In this document: positions 16,081 through 23,236 of the stretch, piece by piece
Layout of the letters: the number at the start of each line of letters is the position of its first letter
Numbering within the stretch: the stretch's first letter is position 1
DNA from: UMGS1279 sp045577695
GTDB lineage: Bacteria; Bacillota; Clostridia; Oscillospirales; Acutalibacteraceae
Reading direction: 5' to 3'
Length of the DNA stretch: 42,314 bases
Assembly: GCA_045577695.1 (NCBI GenBank)
Contig: JAZNIW010000048.1
Location: 1-42,314 of the forward strand
The notes under the pieces: model-generated
Told to the model about the DNA's origin: nothing
Database searches by the model: none
Seen by the model: the letters and a program-made list of their open reading frames with translations, nothing else
Program-made: the position numbers and the translations under genes

Positions 16081-17439
16081 ATGTATACCACGCATGATAT
16101 TTTAGAAACCATTCAAATGATTGAAGAAGAGCATTTGGATATTCGTACCGTGACGATGGGAATTTCCTTGCTTGACTGTATCGACCAAGATATTGATAAG
16201 GCTTGCGATAAAATTTACCGTAAAATCACCACTTCGGCGGCCGATTTGATTTCGGTTTGCGAAAAAATTGAAACCAAGTACGGTATTCCGATTATTAACA
16301 AACGCATTTCGGTTACCCCTATTTCTATGCTTGCGGCAGCTTGCCAAACGTCAAATATCGTGAAGTTTGCGCTGACTCTAGAAAAAGCCGCCTTGGCCCT
16401 GGGGGTCAACTTCATCGGCGGTTATTCGGCCTTGGTTGGCAAGGGATTTTCAGCCGGTGACTATGCTTTAATCGAAAGCATCCCCGAAGCGCTCAGCGTA
16501 ACCGACCACGTCTGCTCTTCGGTTAATATTGGTTCTACCAAAGTGGGCCTGAATATGGATGCCGTTCGAATGATGGGTAAAATTGTCCGTCAAACGGCCG
16601 AAAAAACGGCAGACCGCAATTGTATAGGTGCCGCCAAATTGGTGGTCTTTTGCAATGCGCCGGAGGATAACCCTTTTATGGCCGGTGCCTTCCACGGGGT
16701 GGGTGAGCCGGACTGTGTCATTAACGTTGGTGTTTCGGGTCCCGGTGTCGTGCGTGCCGCCGTGGCAAAAGCAGAAGATATGGATTTAAGCGGTGTGGCC
16801 GAATTGGTAAAACGAACCGCCTTTAAAATTACCCGTGTGGGGCAATTGGTGGCGCGAGAAGCAGCGAAAGAGCTGGGTGTTCCGTTTGGTATTGTTGACC
16901 TTTCTTTGGCACCGACACCGGCCATAGGCGATTCGGTTGCCCATATTTTAGAGGAAATGGGACTAGAATCTTGTGGAGCTTGCGGTACTACCGCCGCCCT
17001 TGCGTTGCTAAATGATGCCGTGAAAAAAGGCGGTGTAATGGCCTCCTCTCACGTGGGCGGTCTGTCGGGCGCTTTTATTCCGGTGACCGAAGATGCCGGT
17101 ATGATTGATGCGGCTCGAAACGGATTTTTAACCATTGAAAAATTAGAAGCGATGACGGCTGTTTGTTCGGTGGGGCTCGATATGATTAATATTCCGGGGG
17201 ATACGCCGGCCGAGGTCATTTCTGCCATCATCGCCGACGAAGCCGCCATTGGTATGATTAACTCCAAGACCACAGCGGTACGTGTGATTCCCGCCATTGG
17301 TAAATCGGTGGGAGAGGAGTTGGAATTCGGCGGTTTGCTGGGAAGCGGGCCGGTGATGAAGGTCAACACTGCTTCTCCGCTGAAATTCATTTCTCGAGGC
17401 GGACGGATTCCCGCCCCCATTCAAAGTTTAAAAAACTAA
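16081..17439 (+). CDS. DUF711/UPF0210 (PFL) family protein
   Basis: The 452-residue protein belongs to the UPF0210 family, which has a pyruvate-formate-lyase-like (PFL) fold. Visible family features are the N-terminal I-L-E-T-I-Q-M-I-E-E segment, N-F-I-G-G-Y-S-A-L-V, a Gly-rich H-G-V-G-E-P-D-C-V-I-N-V-G-V-S-G-P-G-V-V stretch and the C-terminal S-R-G-G-R-I-P-A-P. The biochemical role is not established, and no glycyl-radical partner is nearby. It is cotranscribed with the ACT gene, with GGGAGA before the ATG. I see no clear terminator directly after it. Confidence 0.9.
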   Translation: MYTTHDILETIQMIEEEHLDIRTVTMGISLLDCIDQDIDKACDKIYRKITTSAADLISVCEKIETKYGIPIINKRISVTPISMLAAACQTSNIVKFALTLEKAALALGVNFIGGYSALVGKGFSAGDYALIESIPEALSVTDHVCSSVNIGSTKVGLNMDAVRMMGKIVRQTAEKTADRNCIGAAKLVVFCNAPEDNPFMAGAFHGVGEPDCVINVGVSGPGVVRAAVAKAEDMDLSGVAELVKRTAFKITRVGQLVAREAAKELGVPFGIVDLSLAPTPAIGDSVAHILEEMGLESCGACGTTAALALLNDAVKKGGVMASSHVGGLSGAFIPVTEDAGMIDAARNGFLTIEKLEAMTAVCSVGLDMINIPGDTPAEVISAIIADEAAIGMINSKTTAVRVIPAIGKSVGEELEFGGLLGSGPVMKVNTASPLKFISRGGRIPAPIQSLKN

Positions 17440-17632
17440 TATCATAAAACTGTTTTGAAAGGTAGATTTTTTGTAAAGATTAAGCCTTAACGGTTGCACG
17501 GTTACCTTTAAATGAGGAAACAGTGGGGGATTTATTCTTTAATTAATTCCCTTCACGAAAAAGAGGCAATGATGTGTAAAATAAAATTGATTGTTTGCGA
17601 AATTTTCCGAGGAAAATAAAAAAGCAAGGACG

Positions 17633-17760
17633 TATGGAGGCACCCTCCGTAAGTGCCGCAGTTATATTGCCTAACGGCGAGTTATATTGCTACGCAGTTA
17701 TATTTGGACTTTGTCCAAGTGATATTGCCTTCGGCAGTTTTAGGGCAAATAAAATATAAT
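17633..17760. repeat. Chain of mini-hairpins spaced by GTTATATT
   Basis: A first hairpin (8-bp stem, 17633-17651, loop CAC) is followed by four octamers, GTTATATT at 17661, 17681 and 17697 and GTGATATT at 17719. Each is directly followed by a different tiny hairpin: GCC-TAAC-GGC, TGC-TAC-GCA, TGGAC-TTT-GTCCA and GCC-TTC-GGC. The spacer word is conserved while each hairpin differs but stays self-complementary. This resembles interspersed palindromic elements I recall from clostridial genomes; the family name is not known to me. Confidence 0.75.
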
Positions 17761-17876
17761 TGTAAGATTTGTCGCACCGTATCACTCCTTTTGAGACAGG
17801 TAGAAGGGTTTTCGGTTTTCGAGCAAGCGGAAGTGGATATGCAAGTTTCCTGCTTGTTATGGCATAATACGAAATG

Positions 17877-17916
17877 AAACGGATGTGTAGAAATTCGACA
17901 TTCTACACATCCGTTT
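17877..17916. terminator. Strong bidirectional hairpin, likely terminator
   Basis: A perfect 16-bp stem (arms 17877-17892 and 17901-17916) with an 8-base loop is followed by TTTTGCTTT on the plus strand. It could end transcription from the DUF711 operon, although it lies over 400 bp downstream. Confidence 0.6.
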
Positions 17917-18106
17917 TGCTTTCCTTTCGAGTACCCTTCATTACGTAGCGCTCCCTTTGGTTTGTTTTTTGCAGCCTCTTTTTTCGTTAAATGCACATCA
18001 TTCCCCGCTAGGGCTTCTATGTTTGAAGGCTTTTATGAACTTGGAATTTAAATATTGCTTATGACTAAAAAGTTTTTCTATCGTCTGAAGCACTGCGTTT
18101 CTCTTT

Positions 18107-19438
18107 CTATTTAATTTTTACCCGTTTACGGCGGCGGCGTTTTCGGTGCCGGTTGAGCCAAAAACAGTACCCGATAAACATTAGTATTAAGCCAACGAAA
18201 ATCAGCAAGACAATGTGAGTGGTGCGGTGGGAGAAAAATTCCACGACGCCTTTGACAAAGGCCATCATACCGCTTCGTTCCACGGCGGAGGTGGCAACCA
18301 CAGGTACGGTTTCAATCACTTCACCGGCGTAGCGAATGGTGGCGGTACCCAGTTCTTGTCCTACAGCGATGGGGGCTTCGGCGGGGGAGTTGTGCAAATC
18401 TATCTCGACCTGAATGGTCGAGTCATCGGCGTTTTTGGGAATGACGGTATTAACCGGTTCTTTGAGAGCCAAGGTGACGTGGTCGGTGTCCATCGAAAGG
18501 GTGACGGGACATTCACCAACCGGTGTGTTGGTGTCGTAAATTTGGCGATATTCAAAATCGTTAAAGACCCATTCGTAGAGTTGTTTGGTTTCGCCGAATT
18601 CGTATCGTACTTTTTGGCCGGCGGCGTTTTTTACGGGGCACTTCATTATTACACAAATGTAAGAGGCTCCGTTTTTTTCAGCTACCGTAACAAGACAACG
18701 GCCGGCATCGTCGGTGTAACCGGTTTTTCCACCCGACACCGGTGCATAGTAACTGTTGGGCATCATGGAGTTAGGGTCTTGAATAAAAACGGTTGTCGCT
18801 AACAGACGGGTACGCTGTGTTTTGTTGGTGGCCGGTAAGGGGTGGCGACGGGTGCCGAAAATCTCCCGAAAGGTGGGGTTTTGCAGGGCGTATTTGGTCA
18901 GCAGAAACATATCTTTCGGGGTGGTGTAGTGATTTTCGTCGTGCAACCCGTGGGCGTTGACATAATGGGTTCCGGTCATTCCCAGCGAGGCGGCTTTTTG
19001 ATTCATTAACTGTGCAAATCCGTCCAGTGAACCACCGAATTCTTTGGCTAAGACATTGGCGGCATCATTGGCGGAATGAACCATTAAGATATACAGATAT
19101 TCCAACACTGAGAATTGCTCGCCATCTACCAGACCAAGCACCGAAGAATCGGTGCCGAGCAGAATATCCAACTCTTGTTTGCGGGCGGTGATCATACGGT
19201 TTAAATCGTCGCAGGAATCCAGCACTACCACCGCCGTCATAATTTTTGTTAAACTGGCGGGGTAAAAGCGCTGGTCGGCGTTTTTTTCGTAAATAGGGGT
19301 GCCGTTGTCCCCGCTGGCGAGATAGCACCCCTCGGCCGTGATGGAAAAAGTGGAGGGCTTAAAGGCTGCGGCGGGGGTGAGCAGAAGACTTAAAACAAAA
19401 AAAACAGAAAGAATCACACAAAAGAATTTTTTGGGCAT
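18107..19438 (-). CDS. D-alanyl-D-alanine carboxypeptidase (S11 family)
   Basis: This extracytoplasmic enzyme trims the terminal D-Ala from peptidoglycan stems. The protein has about 443 residues: a signal peptide ending near A-A-A-F, the catalytic S62-L-T-K65, S-A-N in V-H-S-A-N-D-A-A-N, and K-T-G in G-G-K-T-G-Y-T. A beta-rich C-terminal domain follows, then a transmembrane anchor close to the C-terminus with a basic Arg/Lys tail, as in DacF/PBP5-like proteins. The ATG at 19438 is chosen because GGGAG sits 8 bases upstream; the 5-residue-longer reading starts on the Shine-Dalgarno. It is a single-gene unit diverging from the metallophosphoesterase. Confidence 0.92.
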   Translation of the reverse strand: MPKKFFCVILSVFFVLSLLLTPAAAFKPSTFSITAEGCYLASGDNGTPIYEKNADQRFYPASLTKIMTAVVVLDSCDDLNRMITARKQELDILLGTDSSVLGLVDGEQFSVLEYLYILMVHSANDAANVLAKEFGGSLDGFAQLMNQKAASLGMTGTHYVNAHGLHDENHYTTPKDMFLLTKYALQNPTFREIFGTRRHPLPATNKTQRTRLLATTVFIQDPNSMMPNSYYAPVSGGKTGYTDDAGRCLVTVAEKNGASYICVIMKCPVKNAAGQKVRYEFGETKQLYEWVFNDFEYRQIYDTNTPVGECPVTLSMDTDHVTLALKEPVNTVIPKNADDSTIQVEIDLHNSPAEAPIAVGQELGTATIRYAGEVIETVPVVATSAVERSGMMAFVKGVVEFFSHRTTHIVLLIFVGLILMFIGYCFWLNRHRKRRRRKRVKIK

Positions 19439-19567
19439 AGATTTTTCTCCCATAATATAGTATAATGAAAATGCATCAGAACAAAGCTGATATTATTATA
19501 TATGATTTCGCCCGTTTTTGAAAGGGGGGAATGCATAATTTTTTATTTTTTTTCGGGAGGGGTAACA

Positions 19568-20347
19568 ATGGTTTATATCACCGGTGATATGCACGGCGAT
19601 GAATCCCGTTTGTATGACAAAGAATGGCGAAAATTGAAAAAGGACGATGTGTTGATTGTTTGTGGGGATTTTGGCTTTGTGTGGGATGATAGCCCGCGGG
19701 AGCGAAGCACTTTGAAATATTTGGGGAGTCGGAAGTTTACGGTTTGCTTTTTAGACGGCTCGCATGAAAATTTTGAACGGATTCGTTCTTGTCGCCAAAC
19801 TGTTTGGAAGGGTGGTCGCGTGCACCGCATTTGCGGCAATCTGTTTCATTTAATGCGGGGCGAGATTTTTGAAATTGAGGGACACCGTATTTTCACCTTC
19901 GGCGGCGGCGAAAGTTTGGATAAGGAAATTCGCGTAGAGCAACAACATTGGTGGAAGGCCGAATTGCCTTCGCCGGCTGAGATGGCGCACGGGGCCGAAA
20001 ATTTGGACGAATGCGGTGGCCGGGTGGACTACATATTAACCCATGAGCCCCCTTCATTGGTGAAAAGCGCAATGTTGCTTCGCAGCGGCAATGCTGACCA
20101 CGTAAACAAACTCAACGGCTATTTGGATGAGATTGGAAAATACTGTTCTTATAAACAGTGGTATTTCGGTTCGTTGCACGAGGACCGCCGTATTACTCCA
20201 CGCCATACATGTGTATTTAATCAAATTCTTCCTATTACGCAGTATTGTTATGAGTCAAAAGGGCCGGAACAGTTGCAATTGCTTTTTGAGGAAGCAGAGC
20301 CGATTGCGGTGGCTGCACAACAACCGCAAAAATCGAAAAAAGTCTAA
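19568..20347 (+). CDS. Metallophosphoesterase with altered active-site motifs
   Basis: The 259-residue calcineurin-like protein starts with the metal motif G-D-M-H-G-D, then C-G-D-F-G. The third motif, normally G-N-H-E/D, reads G-S-H-E at 64-67 and the last, normally G-H-x-H, reads G-S-L-H at 201-204. The rest of the family pattern (W-W-K-A-E-L-P-S near the middle, I-L-T-H-E-P-P) is kept. Both changes remove residues that bind metal or phosphate in active enzymes, so activity may be altered or lost; substrates of this group are unknown. GGAGGGGTAACA precedes the ATG. A hairpin at 20355-20379 follows, but its T-run is distant. Confidence 0.85.
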   Translation: MVYITGDMHGDESRLYDKEWRKLKKDDVLIVCGDFGFVWDDSPRERSTLKYLGSRKFTVCFLDGSHENFERIRSCRQTVWKGGRVHRICGNLFHLMRGEIFEIEGHRIFTFGGGESLDKEIRVEQQHWWKAELPSPAEMAHGAENLDECGGRVDYILTHEPPSLVKSAMLLRSGNADHVNKLNGYLDEIGKYCSYKQWYFGSLHEDRRITPRHTCVFNQILPITQYCYESKGPEQLQLLFEEAEPIAVAAQQPQKSKKV

Positions 20348-20418
20348 TGGAAATCTTTGGGCGAGCATATTGCCCAAAGGAGTAAAGGATATTTTTTCGT
20401 TTTTTTAAAAATTTACTA

Positions 20419-20447
20419 TTGCAATTTCAATTCCTTTGTGGTATCAT
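20419..20447 (+). promoter_or_regulatory. Promoter of rpmE
   Basis: TTGCAA (20419-20424) and TATCAT (20442-20447) are spaced by 17 bp, 34 bp before the L31 start codon. Confidence 0.75.
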
Positions 20448-20481
20448 TCTAATGTTAATCAATTCGAAAAGGGGTGACAGT

Positions 20482-20688
20482 ATGAAACAGGGTATTCATC
20501 CGAAGTATGAAACCACCACCGTTAAATGTGCTTGTGGTGCGGCATTTGAAACTCGATCGACCAAGGAAAATATCCGTCTGGATATTTGTTCGAAATGTCA
20601 TCCGTTCTTTACCGGTAAGCAAAAACTGGTAGATACCGGTGGCCGTGTTGATCGCTTCAAAAAGCGCTTCAATATGGAAAGCAAGTAA
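20482..20688 (+). CDS. rpmE: 50S ribosomal protein L31, zinc-binding type
   Basis: The 68-residue protein starts M-K-Q-G-I-H-P-K-Y and carries the four zinc-ligand cysteines as C-A-C and C-S-K-C, the C+ form used when zinc is sufficient. It is part of the large ribosomal subunit. AAGGGGTGA precedes the ATG; an upstream in-frame reading from 20419 overlaps the promoter and is rejected. It forms its own unit between a good promoter and a terminator. Confidence 0.96.
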   Translation: MKQGIHPKYETTTVKCACGAAFETRSTKENIRLDICSKCHPFFTGKQKLVDTGGRVDRFKKRFNMESK

Positions 20689-20710
20689 ATTTCCGTCTTG
20701 GAGAAAAATC

Positions 20711-20746
20711 AAGCGCTTATCCGCTGTGGGTAGGCGTTTTCTTTTT
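20711..20746 (+). terminator. Terminator of rpmE
   Basis: A 12-bp stem using several G-U pairs (20711-20722 with 20728-20739) is followed by TCTTTTTT. Confidence 0.7.
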
Positions 20747-20756
20747 TGAAAAATGA

Positions 20757-20797
20757 AAAAGGCCATCACCGATGTTTCTCGGCGATGGCCTTTTTTC
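20757..20797. terminator. Bidirectional terminator
   Basis: GGCCATC-containing arms form a ~12-bp stem with one mismatch, flanked by A-run and T-run so that it works on both strands. It separates rpmE from the convergent Cys-rich peptide gene. Confidence 0.85.
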
Positions 20798-20815
20798 ATT
20801 GCTTAGGAGATTTTG

Positions 20816-20944
20816 TTAGCAGCAGCAGTCATTTGAGCGGTCGTTGCCGCAGCCGCAACCACCCGAGTTGCCGCAGCAAACCAAAATCAAAATAAGAATG
20901 ATGACCCAAGAACAGTTGCTACCACCGAAGAAGTTGTTACACAT
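20816..20944 (-). CDS. Cys-rich 42-residue membrane peptide
   Basis: This short gene encodes 42 residues with nine cysteines. The layout is M-C-N-N-F-F-G-G-S-N-C-S-W, a hydrophobic Ile/Leu/Val helix (about 14-22), then a Gly/Cys tail ending in Cys-Cys-Cys. Similar small Cys-rich peptides are common in endospore-forming Clostridia and have been linked by annotation to spore coat or membrane, but the role is unproven. GGGAGG lies 10 bases before the ATG. The longer open frame running to 21235 has no ribosome binding site and covers the ctsR promoter, so it is rejected. Upstream to 20945-21170 I see nothing else. Confidence 0.75.
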   Translation of the reverse strand: MCNNFFGGSNCSWVIILILILVCCGNSGGCGCGNDRSNDCCC

Positions 20945-21177
20945 AACATCTTGACCTCCCTTCAAAATCTTGCCAAAAGAAATGGTCGACAAGAGAAAAT
21001 TCCCCCGAAAAAACGGTCCATTTCTGCCTTGTCGCAAGAAAGGAAAATCAAAGGCAATCTGCCGTTGACTCCTCCCTCGGCAAACCGAATGGGGATTCGG
21101 ATTACCTACATTCCATCCTATGTCGCTCCCCTTTTTTTGGTGCGATGAATTGGAAAAAATTTTTTTACAAAATAAAA

Positions 21178-21194
21178 CTTGACTTTTTCTGACT
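21178..21194 (-). promoter_or_regulatory. CtsR box 1 (over the -35)
   Basis: On the minus strand this reads AGTCAGA-AAA-AGTCAAG, matching the CtsR tandem heptad (A/G GTCAAA, 3 bp, A/G GTCAAA) with few changes. It overlaps the -35 hexamer of the ctsR promoter. Confidence 0.7.
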
Positions 21195-21206
21195 TTCGTA
21201 TATAAT
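21179..21206 (+). promoter_or_regulatory. Promoter of the ctsR-mcsA-mcsB-clpC operon
   Basis: TTGACT (21179-21184) and TATAAT (21201-21206) are spaced by 16 bp. It is bracketed by two CtsR-like boxes, indicating autoregulated heat-shock control. Confidence 0.85.
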
Positions 21207-21219
21207 AAAGATAAAGAAA

Positions 21220-21236
21220 GGTCAGTTAAGGTCAAG
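21220..21236 (+). promoter_or_regulatory. CtsR box 2 (downstream of the start point)
   Basis: GGTCAGT-TAA-GGTCAAG is a direct heptad repeat with a 3-bp spacer, the CtsR operator layout, lying between the -10 and the ctsR ribosome binding site. Confidence 0.75.
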
Positions 21237-21252
21237 TTTGGAGATGTTGAGA

Positions 21253-21705
21253 ATGAAAATGAGCGACCTAATTACCGCTCGCATATTGCAAATGCTGGAG
21301 CAATCCGAATACAATACCGCCGAAATTCAGCGCAATGAATTGGCTGCATTGATGGGGTGCGTTCCCAGCCAAATTAATTACGTACTTTCCTCTCGTTTTA
21401 CGCCTGAGCACGGGTATGTTATTGAAAGTCAGCGCGGTGGCGGTGGCTATATTCGTATCACCCGCGTGCGGTTGGATCGCTCCTCGGCCTTAATGCATAT
21501 CATCAATTCCATCGGGGATGGGTTGGATGCGGCCTCAGCTCGCATTTTGATTGAAAACAGTCAGCAGGCCGAATTGATAGAACCGGCGGCGGCGGGTCTG
21601 ATGAAAGCGGCCATTTCTTCTCCGGTGATGCGGCAGATTTCTTTGCCTATGCAGGATGGATTTCGTGCCGCAGTCATCAAACAAATGCTGCTGCAATTGA
21701 TATAA
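21253..21705 (+). CDS. ctsR: CtsR heat-shock transcriptional repressor
   Basis: This repressor of class III heat-shock genes has about 150 residues. The winged-helix N-terminal domain contains R-N-E-L-A-A-L-M-G-C-V-P-S-Q-I-N-Y-V and the glycine-rich wing R-G-G-G-G-Y-I that senses heat in Bacillus. A C-terminal dimer domain follows. Two CtsR boxes lie at the promoter, so it should repress its own operon until heat or McsB-linked inactivation. The ATG at 21253 is used because GGAG lies 10 bases upstream; the ATG at 21259 is also possible. It is the first gene of the classic four-gene operon. Confidence 0.95.
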   Translation: MKMSDLITARILQMLEQSEYNTAEIQRNELAALMGCVPSQINYVLSSRFTPEHGYVIESQRGGGGYIRITRVRLDRSSALMHIINSIGDGLDAASARILIENSQQAELIEPAAAGLMKAAISSPVMRQISLPMQDGFRAAVIKQMLLQLI

Positions 21706-21723
21706 GAATGTTAGGAGGAAAAA

Positions 21724-22215
21724 ATGATGATGTGCGAACAGTGTGGAAAAAATCCTGCCACCACCCATATTAAAACCGTTTTAAACGGAGTGGTACAAGA
21801 ACAGCATTTATGTGCTTACTGTGCCGCCGGTGAAGGTGTGCAGAGCTTTGGTCAATTGAGCCTGCCGAACCTATTGACCTCAATGTTTACCGATGTTTTG
21901 TCCAGCGGTCGGGGTGGAGCACGCCGCTGTCCTTGTTGTGGGGCCTCGTTTGCTGATATTGCCGAAAGCGGCCGTGTTGGGTGCGGTGAATGCTATTCCA
22001 CCTTTCGCGAGCAACTTCTTCCCTCGCTCCATCGGTTGCACGGTAAGGCGTTGCACATCGGGGCGACTCCGAAAGAGGAGGCACCGAAACCAACCAAAGA
22101 AGACCGTTTAGCTGCTTTGCGCGTCGCCTTGGCCGACGCGGTAAAGGCTGAAGAATTTGAAAAAGCCGCAGCCTTACGCGACGAAATTCGCGCCTTGGAA
22201 AGCGAGGAGAAATAA
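21724..22215 (+). CDS. mcsA: McsA, zinc-finger activator of the McsB arginine kinase
   Basis: The 163-residue protein has four C-x-x-C motifs (C-E-Q-C, C-A-Y-C, C-P-C-C, C-G-E-C), two zinc-binding pairs, and a C-terminal UVR-type helical hairpin (about 125-160, F-E-K-A-A-A-L-R-D-E). McsA binds and stimulates McsB and modulates CtsR. AGGAGG lies 5 bases before the first of three successive Met codons, so the start may be 21724, 21727 or 21730. It begins 18 bp after ctsR and ends 1 bp before mcsB. Confidence 0.95.
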   Translation: MMMCEQCGKNPATTHIKTVLNGVVQEQHLCAYCAAGEGVQSFGQLSLPNLLTSMFTDVLSSGRGGARRCPCCGASFADIAESGRVGCGECYSTFREQLLPSLHRLHGKALHIGATPKEEAPKPTKEDRLAALRVALADAVKAEEFEKAAALRDEIRALESEEK

Positions 22216-22216
22216 A

Positions 22217-23236
22217 ATGAGTCATTGGTATGAAACCGTCGATAAAAAACTGGATACTGTGGTTAGCGCGCGAGTGCGTTTGGCTCGTAATGTGACCGGG
22301 CTACCCTTTCCCAAACGAATGAGCGACGAGCAAAAAGAAACCTTTCTTTCGGGTATGAAAGAGCGAACGAACGGCGTATCATTAGAAAGGGTAGGCCGTT
22401 TGCAATATATTGATATGCTTACGGTGCCGGAAGAGGAATTGGTGGCAATGGTTGAGCGGCACACTATCAGTCCTGCCTTTGCTAAGGCGACCGGCCCGCG
22501 TGGGTTAGTGTTGAGTGAGGATGAAACGGTTAGCGTGATGTTGTTGGAGGAAGACCATATTCGTCTGCAGGTGTTACGGGGTGGAGCCGCTCTTTCAAAA
22601 GCGTATGAGATGGCAGTAGAGGTAGAACAATGCTTAACCGAGGGACTTTGTTTGGCTTTTGATGAGCAGTTGGGCTATTTAACCGCTTGCCCCACCAATT
22701 TAGGCACAGGCCTTCGTGCTTCGTATATGTTGCATTTGCCGGCGTTGGAGAGCTGTGGTGAAATTTCCCAGCTGGTTGATTCCGTTTCAAAAATCGGTTT
22801 GACTATGCGGGGAATGTATGGCGAGGGAAGTCGTTCGCACGCCTCATTATACCAACTTTCCAACCAAGTGACGCTGGGTCTTTCGGAGCAGACGGCAAAG
22901 GAGAATTTAACGGCCATTACCAAACAAATTGAAAAAAAGGAACAAGCCGCACGCAAGGCATTGGAACCAACTGCACTGGAAGATACTGTCTACCGTGCCC
23001 TTGGAACCCTGCGGTATGCCCGCCGCCTTTCCAGCGGAGAAATGATGGATTTGCTTTCTTCGATTAAACTGGGGTGTTCTATGGGCATACTGAAAGAGAT
23101 ACCATCCGCCTTACCAATGACTCTATTGGTACAAGGGCAACCGGCTTCCTTACAGAAAATCTTCGGACGGATGACGCCGGCTGATCGCGACATTTGTCGC
23201 GCGAACTTTATACGCGAAAGGATGAATATGGTATAA
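22217..23236 (+). CDS. mcsB: Protein arginine kinase McsB
   Basis: The 339-residue enzyme phosphorylates arginines to mark proteins for ClpCP degradation. It belongs to the phosphagen kinase family: S-A-R-V-R-L-A-R-N near the N-terminus, and the active-site C-P-T-N-L-G-T-G-L-R with Cys158. GAGGAG precedes the ATG at 22217. The start 20 codons upstream would lie inside mcsA. The stop overlaps the clpC start by one base (TAATG), so translation is coupled. Regulation is through the CtsR boxes upstream of ctsR. Confidence 0.95.
   Translation: MSHWYETVDKKLDTVVSARVRLARNVTGLPFPKRMSDEQKETFLSGMKERTNGVSLERVGRLQYIDMLTVPEEELVAMVERHTISPAFAKATGPRGLVLSEDETVSVMLLEEDHIRLQVLRGGAALSKAYEMAVEVEQCLTEGLCLAFDEQLGYLTACPTNLGTGLRASYMLHLPALESCGEISQLVDSVSKIGLTMRGMYGEGSRSHASLYQLSNQVTLGLSEQTAKENLTAITKQIEKKEQAARKALEPTALEDTVYRALGTLRYARRLSSGEMMDLLSSIKLGCSMGILKEIPSALPMTLLVQGQPASLQKIFGRMTPADRDICRANFIRERMNMV

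Larger units (their letters stand above)
17440..18106. other. Gene-poor intergenic stretch
   Basis: This 667-bp gap lies between the convergent DUF711 and carboxypeptidase genes. It contains the hairpin-chain repeat at 17633-17760 and a 16-bp perfect hairpin at 17877-17916. The short open frames across it lack ribosome binding sites and follow the repeats, so I do not call them genes. Confidence 0.7.

Noticed and set aside
17653..17877. Open frame across the mini-hairpin repeat
   Set aside because: It is built from the GTTATATT repeat and lacks a ribosome binding site, so it is not a credible gene.
20945..21235. Long minus-strand N-terminal extension of the Cys-rich peptide
   Set aside because: It would cover the ctsR promoter and boxes and has no ribosome binding site, while the short form has GGGAGG.
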